A stretch of DNA of 41,329 nt from Prevotellaceae bacterium. GTDB taxonomy: Bacteria; Bacteroidota; Bacteroidia; Bacteroidales; Bacteroidaceae. Shown in pieces: positions 24,057 to 31,899 of the stretch (positions are counted from its first letter, which is position 1; each line of letters opens with the position of its first letter). Position numbers and translations under genes: made by a program. The stretch is from assembly GCA_003150315.1 (NCBI GenBank), contig QAML01000081.1:11420-52748 (forward strand). Direction: 5' to 3'. The notes beneath the pieces were generated by a model, which searched no databases, had not been told where the DNA came from, and saw only the letters and a list, made by a program, of their open reading frames with translations.

Positions 24057-25196
24057 ATGAAGAAAAAAGTTTGGACATTTCTTTTTTTATTGCCTGTAGT
24101 TTTGTCGGCTGTAGTTTTTGCATCCTGTGGCGGGCGTTCCGGCAGTGGCGAAGTACAGAATGATTCCGTGGAGTTCCGTTATGCGCGGCTCATTCACGTT
24201 TATCGCCATGACGGTTGGCTTCTTGCTCTGGTTGACAACCCGTGGAAAAAGGGTGAGGTGCTTCACCGTTATGTCATTGTGCCCAAGACCGGTAAAGTTC
24301 CCCGCAACATTTCCGGGGCAACGGTGGTTCGCACTCCTTTGCAGCGTTCCGTGGTGTTTACTTCGGTTCATTGCGGTCTGCTTGATGCTCTTGGTAAACT
24401 CGATGCCGTGAAAGGCATTTGCGATTTCCGATATGTGATGTCCGGCAAGGTAAAGAAATACGTGGAAAACGGCGGAGCGCGAGACGTAGGTTCTTCCGTT
24501 CAGCCCGATATAGAGAAAATAATTGCCGAAAATCCCGACGGCGTTCTTGTTTCTCCGTTCTCGGGCGGAGGGGGATACGACAAATTGAAAATTGCAGGGC
24601 TTCCGCTCATAGAGTGTGCCGATTACATGGAAAAATCTCCCCTTGCACGGGCGGAATGGATGCGCTTTTATGGGTTGCTATACGGCTGTGAATCGGTGGC
24701 AGATTCGTTGTTTGGGGTGGTAGAAGGCAATTACAAGGATTTATGCGGTAAAGCAGCGATAACTTCTTCGCGTCCTTCGCTCATGTGCGACCTTTTACAG
24801 GGTAATGTGTGGTATGTGCCGGGGGGCGAAAGCACGGTGGGACGTATCTTCAAGGATGCCGGAGCCAACTATCTTTTCGGAGACAATAGCGAAAGCGGCA
24901 GCATAGCCATGTCGCCCGAACAAGTTTTGACCAAAGCCCGCAATGCCGACTTTTGGGTGGTTCGCAGCGGTTCGAACGACGATTTGACTTATGACGGATT
25001 GCGCAAGGAAAATGCCATGTATGCCGCATTCAAACCGTGGAAAGAGAAAAAAATTTTTGCATGCAACACTTTTAAGTTGCCATATTTCGATGAAGAGCCT
25101 TTCCGTCCCGACTTCATGTTGCGCGACCTTGTCATGATTCTCCACCCCGAGCTTGGCATATCGCAGCCTCCCCGCTATTTTTCACCCATAAAGTAA
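24057..25196 (+). CDS. ABC transporter substrate-binding lipoprotein, iron-siderophore / B12 type
   Basis: This 379-residue protein starts with a lipoprotein signal (KKKVWTFLFLLPVVLSAVVF, then ASC with Cys about 24). The two-lobed fold of class III binding proteins (BtuF/FepB) follows. VVRTPLQRSVVFTSVH, the helix leading to DVGSSVQPDIEKIIAENPDGVLVSPF and the GKAAITSSRPS segment are typical of the Bacteroidales members. The absence of any leader argues against a cobalamin riboswitch at this gene, so iron complexes or haem remain possible ligands. The permease follows after 12 nt. Confidence 0.9.
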   Translation: MKKKVWTFLFLLPVVLSAVVFASCGGRSGSGEVQNDSVEFRYARLIHVYRHDGWLLALVDNPWKKGEVLHRYVIVPKTGKVPRNISGATVVRTPLQRSVVFTSVHCGLLDALGKLDAVKGICDFRYVMSGKVKKYVENGGARDVGSSVQPDIEKIIAENPDGVLVSPFSGGGGYDKLKIAGLPLIECADYMEKSPLARAEWMRFYGLLYGCESVADSLFGVVEGNYKDLCGKAAITSSRPSLMCDLLQGNVWYVPGGESTVGRIFKDAGANYLFGDNSESGSIAMSPEQVLTKARNADFWVVRSGSNDDLTYDGLRKENAMYAAFKPWKEKKIFACNTFKLPYFDEEPFRPDFMLRDLVMILHPELGISQPPRYFSPIK

Positions 25197-25208
25197 AGGG
25201 CACACCAC

Positions 25209-26234
25209 ATGTCAAGCCGCCGCACAACCATATCCCTCACGGTTTCCGCCATACTCGCTGTGGTGTTTTGCGTGTTGAACATATTCTACGGTTCGGTGCA
25301 TATTCCGTATGCCGAAGTGGTTAAGGCTCTCACGGGGGGCGATGTACCCGATGCCGTTCGCTTCATAGTTGTTGAGTCGCGCTTTCCCCAAGCCCTCACA
25401 GCCGTTTTGTGTGGTGCGGCACTTGCTGCCGCCGGTTTGATGATGCAGACGATTTTTGCCAACCCTCTTGCCGACCCGTCCATACTCGGAGTAAACGCAG
25501 GTGCAAGTCTCGGCGTGGCGGTGGCAATGCTTTTGCTTGGCGGTTCAGCGGTTGCCTGCGGTGTCAGTTTGTCTGGATTTGCGCTCACTGTGGTTGCCGC
25601 GTTTGCAGGGTCGGTCATGGTTTTGGCGTTACTCACCATGCTTGCCGCCGTGGTGCGTAGCGGATTCGTCTTGCTCATTGCCGGAATAATGGTGGGCTAT
25701 GTCGTTTCTGCCGCAATCGAATTGCTCGGCACGCTGTCGTCTGCCGAAGGGCTCAGGTCGTATGTGTTTTGGGGAATGGGCGGTTTCGGCGGAGTTTCAA
25801 CCCGTGTGCTGCCGGTGTTCGCCGTAGTCATGATTGTTGCGTTGCTCATGGCGTTGGCAATGTCCAAACCGCTCAATGCCATGCTTCTTGGTGAAAACTA
25901 TGCATCCAACCTCGGCATTTCCGTAAGGCATGTGCGCCTTGCGGTGTTCGTCATAACGGGCGTGCTGTCGGCTGTGCCAACGTCGTTGTGCGGTCCCGTA
26001 GCTTTTCTCGGGCTTGCCGTGCCCCATATAGCCCGTTTCGTTTCGCGCACATCAAACCACCGCGTGCTTCTTCCCCTTTCAATGTTCATGGGAGCAGCCG
26101 TGGCGGGCGCATGCAACCTTATATGCTGCCTGCCAACTAACGGCACACTCATTCCGCTCAATGCGGTAACGTCGCTGTGGGGTGTGCCGGTCATTCTTTA
26201 CGTGCTGTTTTCATCCTCTCGCCGCAGTTTGTGA
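25209..26234 (+). CDS. FecCD-family ABC permease
   Basis: The 341-residue integral membrane protein matches the FecCD/BtuC family. There are about ten hydrophobic segments. The motifs RFPQALTAVLCGAALAAAGLMMQT and NPLADPSILGVNAGASLG near 55-105 and GPVAFLGLAVPHIAR near 265 are visible. It forms the homodimeric channel for a binding-protein-dependent import of iron chelates or cobalamin. No ATPase follows, which is unusual for such operons. The ATPase at 5999 is the obvious partner. Confidence 0.93.
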   Translation: MSSRRTTISLTVSAILAVVFCVLNIFYGSVHIPYAEVVKALTGGDVPDAVRFIVVESRFPQALTAVLCGAALAAAGLMMQTIFANPLADPSILGVNAGASLGVAVAMLLLGGSAVACGVSLSGFALTVVAAFAGSVMVLALLTMLAAVVRSGFVLLIAGIMVGYVVSAAIELLGTLSSAEGLRSYVFWGMGGFGGVSTRVLPVFAVVMIVALLMALAMSKPLNAMLLGENYASNLGISVRHVRLAVFVITGVLSAVPTSLCGPVAFLGLAVPHIARFVSRTSNHRVLLPLSMFMGAAVAGACNLICCLPTNGTLIPLNAVTSLWGVPVILYVLFSSSRRSL

Positions 26235-26324
26235 ACCGCTACAGACATTCGTCTCCGCACATGGTAAATGCGTTGTCCGGGAGCACCGAAAAGAGGGCGA
26301 AAAAGCGAAATTTTTGCGGTTTTG
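26235..26324. other. Intergenic stretch before element E5
   Basis: The 434-nt gap between the convergent permease and thrC genes holds this spacer, E5, a further spacer (26446-26606) and the thrC terminator. No gene is seen, and no classic terminator follows the permease except E5 itself. Confidence 0.5.
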
Positions 26325-26445
26325 TAACTTGTTGTGTATCAGGTGTCCCGAAAAGCCAAAAATACAAGCCATATATTTTAAAATACAAGGCACTTATTTT
26401 AAAATATGTGCCTTATGTTTTTTACAAGATGCCTTATGTTTTTTT
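26325..26445 (+). repeat. Intergenic 21-bp-period element, copy E5 (complete, 121 bp)
   Basis: TAACTTGTTG (26325-26334), then after 33 nt AAAAATA and the sites CAAGCCATA, CAAGGCACT, TGTGCCTTA and GATGCCTTA, separated by TATTTTAAAATA, TATTTTAAAATA and TGTTTTTTACAA. It ends TGTTTTTTT. Here sites 2 and 3 form the inverted pair instead of 1 and 2. The variable segment (TGTATCAGGTGTCCCGAAAA) is close to that of E6. Confidence 0.93.
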
Positions 26446-26606
26446 GACCGTTAGAAAGCGTTGAAAAAACATGCCGGAATTTGTGCCGGAATTATGTTGT
26501 AGTATGTGCTTTCCTGCATGTGGTTTTTCTCGCAAACCATGACAGTAAAGACGCAGACCATGCGTCGCTGCCAAGGAGGTTTGCTGCAGCGAACGCAAAT
26601 GAAAAT

Positions 26607-26644
26607 GAGGGAGGCACATGCGCACGCCTGCGCCGCCCTCCCTC
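26607..26644 (-). terminator. Probable terminator after thrC
   Basis: GAGGGAGG and CCTCCCTC form the outer arms of a G/C-rich stem-loop, followed on the minus strand by ATTTTCATTT. It starts 24 nt after the stop. Confidence 0.7.
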
Positions 26645-26668
26645 GCAATAATTAAGTATGAAGAGTAA

Positions 26669-27973
26669 TTATTTGTCTTTCCTTTCGAGCAGGAACTGTT
26701 TGAACGAATTGAAATCCTTGCCCAGTTCCTCGCTTTTCTTTTCGCCTTTGAGAAAAGCCTGAAGGCGTGCCGGCATTTCGGCTTCATGACCTATGGCTTT
26801 TTTGATAACATCGCCGAATTTCGCGGGATGAGCCGTTTCGAGGAAAACTCCGGTCTCGCCGTCTTTAATCAGAGCCTTCAGCGCGCGATAAGCACAGGCT
26901 CCGTGAGGGTCGGGTATGTAATTGTCGTGTTCGTAAACGTCTCTGATGGTTTCCAAAATCTCCTTGTCGCTCACTTTGAAGCCCGAAATTTCCGCGCTAA
27001 CGGCTTTGTGGTCGTTGTTGTATAGTTCCATTATTCTGGCAAAGTTGCTCGGTGCACCCACGTCCATTGCGTTGGCGTAGGTTTGCACCGAAGGACGCGG
27101 ATTATACTTTCCTGTTTGCAAGTATTCAAGGAAAACATCGTTTTCATTATTTGCCGCAATGAAACGACTTATACCCAGTCCCATTTTCTTGGCTATCAGT
27201 CCCGCCGTGATGTTTCCGAAATTTCCGCTCGGCACACATACCACGATGTTTTTGTCTATTCCCTGTGATTTTAATTGGGCTAATGCACGGAAATAATAGA
27301 ACGATTGCGGCAGCAAACGGGCAATGTTTATGGAATTGGCTGATGTAAGACGCATCGCAGCGTTCAGCTCGTTGTCAACAAAGGCTTGTTTTACGAGCTT
27401 TTGGCAATCGTCGAAAGTTCCGTCTATTTCTATTGCCGTGATGTTCTTTCCAAGAGTCGTGAACTGGCTTTCCTGTACGCGGCTGACCTTTCCCTTGGGA
27501 TAGAGAACATACACGTTTATTCCCTCAACGCCCAAGAAACCGTTGGCAACAGCCGAACCCGTGTCGCCGGAGGTTGCCACGAGAACGTTAAGCGTTCTGC
27601 CGTCTTTTTTTGCAAAGTGCGCAAGGAGGCGAGCCATGAAGCGCGCGCCCACATCCTTGAATGCAAGCGTGGGACCGTGGAAAAGTTCGAGCGAATAGAT
27701 TCTGTCTTCAACTTTGTGTATCGGCGTGTCGAATGCAAGCGTTTCGGCGGTTATGCGGTTTATTATCTCGGAACTTACACCGGGAAGAAGAGCGCGGGCA
27801 ACCCTTTGCGACATTTCTACGAAGCTCATGTCGGCAAGATTGTCAAAGAAAACCTGCGGCAACTGTGCAATTCTTTCGGGCATGAACAGTCCTCCGTCGG
27901 GCGCAAGCCCGCGTGTTACGGCTTCCGACAGTTCCACGGATGAAGTTTTATGATTTGTGCTGTAATATTTCAT
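26669..27973 (-). CDS. thrC: Threonine synthase
   Basis: This 434-residue PLP enzyme converts O-phosphohomoserine to threonine. The N-terminus (YYSTNHKTSSVELSEAVTRG) and the PLP-lysine motif LELFHGPTLAFKDVGARF (Lys about 106) are diagnostic. So are the phosphate-binding SGDTGSAVANGF, the segment NSINIARLLPQ, and CVPSGNFGNITAG. It follows apgM with an 11-nt gap in one operon, so it is under the threonine attenuator at 29366-29463. Confidence 0.96.
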   Translation of the reverse strand: MKYYSTNHKTSSVELSEAVTRGLAPDGGLFMPERIAQLPQVFFDNLADMSFVEMSQRVARALLPGVSSEIINRITAETLAFDTPIHKVEDRIYSLELFHGPTLAFKDVGARFMARLLAHFAKKDGRTLNVLVATSGDTGSAVANGFLGVEGINVYVLYPKGKVSRVQESQFTTLGKNITAIEIDGTFDDCQKLVKQAFVDNELNAAMRLTSANSINIARLLPQSFYYFRALAQLKSQGIDKNIVVCVPSGNFGNITAGLIAKKMGLGISRFIAANNENDVFLEYLQTGKYNPRPSVQTYANAMDVGAPSNFARIMELYNNDHKAVSAEISGFKVSDKEILETIRDVYEHDNYIPDPHGACAYRALKALIKDGETGVFLETAHPAKFGDVIKKAIGHEAEMPARLQAFLKGEKKSEELGKDFNSFKQFLLERKDK

Positions 27974-27984
27974 TGGTCGTTGTT

Positions 27985-29199
27985 TTAATGTTTCATGAAT
28001 TCGTTTATGAATTGGTTTTCTATCAGAAGACCGTAGTTACCGTTTTTGCAAGAATACTCGTCGAATTTTTCAACTCCGTCGGGTTCGATTCCCGGATAGT
28101 AAATAAGAAAAGGAATCGGCTCGTTGGTGTGAGTGCGAAGTTTGCAGGGCGTGGGATGGTCGGGAAGTACGGCAATGGAAACGGGTTCGTCAAAATCTTT
28201 CACCGCATTCATCACCGGACCTACTATTCTTTTGTCAAGATTCTCGATCGTTTTCAGTTTCAGAGCCACATCGCCGTCATGACCTGCCTCATCGCTCGCC
28301 TCAACATGGAGATAAACGAAATCTTTATGCTTCAGTGCTTCAACGGCTGCCTCGGCTTTTCCCTCGTAGTTGGTATCTGCCAGTCCCGTTGCGCCTTCCA
28401 CGTCGATACATTCGAGTCCTGCGTATTTTCCTATGCCTCTTATCAAATCCACAGCCGTGATTACCGCTCCGCTGTGTATCTTGTCGGGGAAAACATCTTC
28501 GAGAGTTTCCATTTTGGGACGGAAACCGCCGCTCCAGGGCCAGATGCTGTTGGCTGGGTCTTTGCCTTCGCTCATGCGACGCAGGTTGAGCGGATGATTC
28601 TTCAGCAGTTCCTGCGATTTAAGTATGAGAGAATTAAGTAACTTTGCCGTTTTCTCGCCCTCGGGTGCCGTGGTTTTCACGAGCAAAGGCATGAACGGTT
28701 TGCCGGGTACGTCGTGCGGCGGCACGCATTCTATATGTTTGTTGCCGCCTTTGATAACGAGCAGATGACGATACTGTATGCCGGTATAAAAATGGATGTT
28801 GTCGTTTCCGAGTTTCTTTTGAAGATATTTTATAAGCACATCGCCTTCTTCTGTCTCTAGACGACCTGCGGAATGGTTCTTTATTTTTTCGTTTTCTACG
28901 CAAATAAGGTTGCAACGAAGCGCGAAATCGTCGTCATCAAGCTCCACGCCTATGCTTGCAGCCTCGAGCGGACCGCGACCTTCGTAAACTTTTCGCTGAT
29001 CATAGCCCAAAATGGCGGAATTAGCCACTTCGCTGCCGGGATGAAAGCCGTCGGGCACGGTTTTAAGCATTCCGGTGCGTCCCATGGCGGCAAGTTTGTC
29101 CATATTCGGCGTGTAGGCATATTGAAGCGGGGTTTTGTTTCCGAGTGATTCTATTTTCCAGTCAGCCATTCCGTCGCCCAAAATAATAATGTGTTTCAT
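27985..29199 (-). CDS. ApgM-family phosphoglycerate mutase / putative homoserine kinase
   Basis: From ATG 29199 the protein has 404 residues. It is of the archaeal-type cofactor-independent phosphoglycerate mutase family (alkaline phosphatase superfamily): IIILGDGMADW with the metal-binding Asp, a PDGFHPGSEVANSAILGYD segment with the phosphorylated Ser, and VEASDEAGHDGD. In Bacteroidetes such genes sit in the threonine operon, where homoserine kinase activity has been proposed. Here the placement directly before thrC and behind a threonine leader supports that role over glycolysis. The longer upstream frame is rejected because it covers the attenuator region. No thrA gene lies between leader and apgM. 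Confidence 0.88.
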   Translation of the reverse strand: MKHIIILGDGMADWKIESLGNKTPLQYAYTPNMDKLAAMGRTGMLKTVPDGFHPGSEVANSAILGYDQRKVYEGRGPLEAASIGVELDDDDFALRCNLICVENEKIKNHSAGRLETEEGDVLIKYLQKKLGNDNIHFYTGIQYRHLLVIKGGNKHIECVPPHDVPGKPFMPLLVKTTAPEGEKTAKLLNSLILKSQELLKNHPLNLRRMSEGKDPANSIWPWSGGFRPKMETLEDVFPDKIHSGAVITAVDLIRGIGKYAGLECIDVEGATGLADTNYEGKAEAAVEALKHKDFVYLHVEASDEAGHDGDVALKLKTIENLDKRIVGPVMNAVKDFDEPVSIAVLPDHPTPCKLRTHTNEPIPFLIYYPGIEPDGVEKFDEYSCKNGNYGLLIENQFINEFMKH

Positions 29200-29365
29200 T
29201 TTTGTAGTGTTTGGTTTCGCATTTTCCCACACAGGGAATATGCGCAGCGCATAAGCGCATTTTTCGAGCCGTCTCCTTGGCACGGGACGTGCTCTTTTTG
29301 TTTTGTTGAAGTTTTGTTTGATTTTGTTTTGCTTGCTCTTGCAAGCGCGTTCCGCGTAGGGACGC

Positions 29366-29398
29366 AAAAAATTACCTCAACCCCGAAGGGTCGTGGTA
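29366..29398 (-). terminator. Attenuator terminator of the threonine operon
   Basis: On the minus strand TACC-ACG-ACCC, a TTCG loop and GGGT-TGA-GGTA form a stem with one mismatch and one wobble, followed by A and six T. The left arm consists of threonine codons 22-25 of the leader peptide and the right arm contains its stop codon. A ribosome waiting on those Thr codons would cover the left arm and prevent termination. Confidence 0.82.
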
Positions 29399-29463
29399 GT
29401 GACTGTACCGGCGGTTGTGGAAAGCAACCGTGTCAAAGCGTAGTATGTGAAACCTGTTTTCAT
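29377..29463 (-). CDS. Threonine-rich leader peptide of the apgM-thrC operon
   Basis: A 28-codon frame runs from ATG 29463 to TGA 29379-29377 and has ten threonine codons, with the run STTAGTVTTTTLRG near its end. It starts about 14 nt after the predicted transcription start and its last codons form the attenuator stem. This is the arrangement of amino-acid leader peptides such as thrL of enterobacteria, although the sequence is unrelated. A smaller hairpin (CGGTTG / CAACCG, codons 12-18) lies inside it and may act as a pause. The content of Thr matches the product of the genes behind it, which makes chance unlikely. Confidence 0.85.
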   Translation of the reverse strand: MKTGFTYYALTRLLSTTAGTVTTTTLRG

Positions 29464-29481
29464 ATCCGTCTTTAACTGTTG

Positions 29482-29489
29482 CAAATATA
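29482..29489 (-). promoter_or_regulatory. -7 element of the threonine operon
   Basis: On the minus strand TATATTTG lies 19 nt before the leader peptide start. A TTTA (29514-29511) with a 21-nt spacer is a weak -33 candidate. Confidence 0.65.
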
Positions 29490-29514
29490 CGGAAATGATT
29501 TCAAAACTTGTAAA

Positions 29515-29770
29515 AAGCTTTCATTTTTTTGCCTTTTAGCCTCAAAAACTTGCTATTTTCCAAAACTCGAGGTTTGAAAACAATAAGACAACGGATGTTT
29601 TGCAAAACAGATATTGCAGAAAAGAGACGGCATGGTACTTTGCTTTGCGTAGGACTGCAAGTTTTGTCAAGGCATCGTATTCCGAAATTTCGTGTACCGC
29701 AAAAATTCATGTTTTCAAGCAATGGACTGAACGAAAATCCGGGTCGAAATTGCCCCGAAAACGGACCTCG
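29515..29770. other. Unassigned intergenic stretch
   Basis: The 866-nt region between apgM and argF' holds the operon leader, this spacer and E6. In the spacer I find only short dyads such as GTTTTGCAAAAC near 29600 and no convincing gene, promoter or RNA. Confidence 0.5.
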
Positions 29771-29891
29771 AAAAACACACATGGCTTATCGTAAAAAATA
29801 TAAGGCACTTATTTTAAAATAAGTGCCTTGTATTTCAAAATATATGCCTTGTATTTTTGGTTTTTCGGGATGACTGATACACAGTGATTTA
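29771..29891 (-). repeat. Intergenic 21-bp-period element, copy E6 (complete, 121 bp)
   Basis: On the minus strand TAAATCACTG (29891-29882) is followed after 33 nt by AAAAATA and the sites CAAGGCATA, CAAGGCACT, AGTGCCTTA and TAAGCCATG, separated by TATTTTGAAATA, TATTTTAAAATA and TATTTTTTACGA. It ends TGTGTTTTT. Its leading decamer is the most diverged of the set. Sites 2 and 3 are the inverted pair, as in E5. Confidence 0.92.
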
Positions 29892-29999
29892 CAAAAGACT
29901 CAAAAAACGCCTCGAAATTGTGTCGGAAGAGAGTGGAATTTTCTGGCAGTTCGGGATTGAAACCGGCATGTGGGCGGATAGGGGAGACATAAAGAAAAT

Positions 30000-30034
30000 G
30001 CGCGGCGCAATGATGTGGTTCATTGCTGCCGCGC
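30000..30034 (-). terminator. Terminator after argF'
   Basis: A long stem (GCGCGGC-AGCAATGA paired with TCATTGC-GCCGCGC, 6-nt loop, one bulge) is followed on the minus strand by ATTTTCTTT. It lies 32 nt after the stop. Confidence 0.85.
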
Positions 30035-30065
30035 AGTATGTCGGGGTTGGCAAGCCGTGTATGGT

Positions 30066-31028
30066 TTACAGGCTTTCCAAGAAGTGTTTCAAAACAACGG
30101 TTGCCGAAATTTCGCGGTTGGCTGCTTCTGGAATTACGAGCGATGTGGGGGCTTCGATAACGTCATCGCTCACAATCATGTTGCGGCGCACAGGCAGACA
30201 GTGCATGAAGTATGCGTTATTGGTTACTGCCATGTGTTTTGAATCAACTGTCCAGCTCATGTCCTTTGATATTACTTTGCCGTAGTCCTCGGGGCGCGTT
30301 ACTCCGGGACAGCTCCAGTTTTTGGCATACACAAAGTCTGCGTCTTCGAGTGCTTTCATCTGATCGTATTCCACGGTGGCGTTTCCCACAAATTGGGGAT
30401 CGAGTTCATAACCGTGGGGATGGGTTACAACAAAATCCACATCGGCGGCATTCATCCACTGTGCAAAACTGTTGGGTACTGCCTGTGGAAGAGCTTTGGG
30501 GTGGGGTGCCCACGTCATTACCACCTTGGGGCGTTTGGTCTTTTTGTATTCCTCGATTGTTATGAGGTCGGCAAAAGCCTGAAGGGGATGTACCGTGGCA
30601 CTCTCCATGGAGAACACGGGGCGACCGCTATATTTGATGAACTGACGCAGGATGTTTTCGTTGTAGTCGTCCTGGCGGCTGTCGAAATGGGCAAAGGTTC
30701 TCACACCTATGATGTCGCAGTAACTTCCCATGACGGGGATTGCCTCAAGCAGGTGTTCGCTTTTATCGCCGTCCATGATAACTCCACGTTCCGTCTCGAG
30801 TTTCCAAGCACCTTGGTTCACGTCGAGCACAATTACGTTCATGCCGAGATTCATAGCGGCTTTCTGTGTGCTGAGACGGGTTCGCAGGCTGTTGTTGAAG
30901 AATATCAGCAGCGCGGTGCGGTGTTTGCCGAGGTTTTCGAACGCATAGTGGTTTTTCTTTACTTCGGATGCTTCTTTGAGTGCCTCCTGTAAATTTCCTA
31001 AGTCTTCGGGATATAGAAAAGATTTCAT
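30066..31028 (-). CDS. argF': N-succinylornithine carbamoyltransferase
   Basis: The 320-residue protein belongs to the transcarbamylase branch that acts on N-succinyl- or N-acetylornithine. The carbamoyl-phosphate loop is FFNNSLRTRLSTQKAA, followed by MESATVHPLQAFADL and the C-terminal HCLPVRRNMIVSDDVI. In Bacteroides this enzyme carbamoylates N-succinylornithine in arginine synthesis, and the similarity in layout supports the succinyl form here. The start is ATG 31028 (MKSFLYPEDL), just behind a -7 element. It is a single gene; no other arg genes are in the window. Confidence 0.9.
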   Translation of the reverse strand: MKSFLYPEDLGNLQEALKEASEVKKNHYAFENLGKHRTALLIFFNNSLRTRLSTQKAAMNLGMNVIVLDVNQGAWKLETERGVIMDGDKSEHLLEAIPVMGSYCDIIGVRTFAHFDSRQDDYNENILRQFIKYSGRPVFSMESATVHPLQAFADLITIEEYKKTKRPKVVMTWAPHPKALPQAVPNSFAQWMNAADVDFVVTHPHGYELDPQFVGNATVEYDQMKALEDADFVYAKNWSCPGVTRPEDYGKVISKDMSWTVDSKHMAVTNNAYFMHCLPVRRNMIVSDDVIEAPTSLVIPEAANREISATVVLKHFLESL

Positions 31029-31070
31029 GTTCTTGAAGTTTTTGTGCGGTTTTGTCCGCCTTGATATGTG

Positions 31071-31078
31071 CAAAATTA
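31071..31078 (-). promoter_or_regulatory. -7 element of argF'
   Basis: On the minus strand TAATTTTG lies about 42 nt before the start codon. The -33 region is poor. Confidence 0.6.
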
Positions 31079-31179
31079 CTTCTTTTCCTCTAAACTCCGC
31101 CCCGTTTGCGGGCACTATTGATGCCGAAAGCCTTGAAGAACTATGAATAAAAGGGATGGGGCGTGCCGGGAACGGCTTT

Positions 31180-31881
31180 TTACATTCTGCGCAAGAGACA
31201 ATATATAAGGTATGCGCGATATTTTAGTTTGAACCACGCACTTGTTGTCTTTTTAAGTCCTGCTGCGGATGTGTTGCTGCCATAGCGGCGGTAGCGTATG
31301 AGTTTGTCGTCAAGGAAAACGGTTTTGTGGAACGCCAAACCCACGAGAGCAATCCAGTTGTCATGGGTGCAGAGTTTATGATGCGGGGGAAAAGGCAACG
31401 CTTTTCGGAGAATTTTCCTTCTGAAAGCCATGCAGCAACCAAGATAGCTGAAACGGATGAGATTGTTAAGGAGTCCCGGCTTGGAATGTCGCTCGGCATA
31501 AAAAGATTGTGCAATCACATTGTTTCCGGCATCGACCATGAGAGCGTCGGAAATGACAAGGTCGCAGGTATTGAGGTGCTCCATACACAGCGCGACCTTT
31601 TGAGGTTGCCAAATGTCGTCTTGGTCGGACAAAAATATATAATCGCCTTTGGTGTGCGAAAGGGCATTTTCGAAATTTGGTGTGTAGCCGTGTTCGCCCG
31701 TATTGGTAAAGATTTTAATCAGGGGCGAATTCAGTTCGCGAACAATGCCGAGCGTGTTGTCGGCAGAACCGTCGTCGGAGATAATTATTTCGTCATCGGG
31801 CGATAGCTGACCGATTATGGACAGGAGCTGCTCCTTTATGAATCGCTCTCCGTTGTATGTGGCTATGCAAACAGAAATCAT
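31180..31881 (-). CDS. Glycosyltransferase family 2
   Basis: This 233-residue GT-A enzyme is the last gene of the polysaccharide operon. It shows SVCIATYNGERFIKEQL at the N-terminus, IISDDGSADNT, and the metal-binding FLSDQDDIWQPQK near 90. It should add a sugar from a nucleotide-sugar donor to the lipid-linked repeat unit on the cytoplasmic side. The sugar cannot be inferred. It starts 18 nt after the preceding glycosyltransferase. Confidence 0.9.
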   Translation of the reverse strand: MISVCIATYNGERFIKEQLLSIIGQLSPDDEIIISDDGSADNTLGIVRELNSPLIKIFTNTGEHGYTPNFENALSHTKGDYIFLSDQDDIWQPQKVALCMEHLNTCDLVISDALMVDAGNNVIAQSFYAERHSKPGLLNNLIRFSYLGCCMAFRRKILRKALPFPPHHKLCTHDNWIALVGLAFHKTVFLDDKLIRYRRYGSNTSAAGLKKTTSAWFKLKYRAYLIYCLLRRM

Positions 31882-31899
31882 TGTTTTTAGGAAATAGGT

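Noticed and set aside
24023..24057. Cobalamin riboswitch before the ABC importer
   Set aside because: Promoter and start codon are four bases apart, so there is no leader to hold one.
26177..26464. Small open frames across E5 on either strand
   Set aside because: They translate the repeat itself, and similar frames appear over E3, E4 and E6 in different registers, which is expected from a palindromic A/T-rich sequence lacking stops.
29884..30285. 133-codon plus-strand frame next to E6
   Set aside because: It runs over the argF' terminator and antisense to the argF' 3' end; no family resemblance and no promoter.
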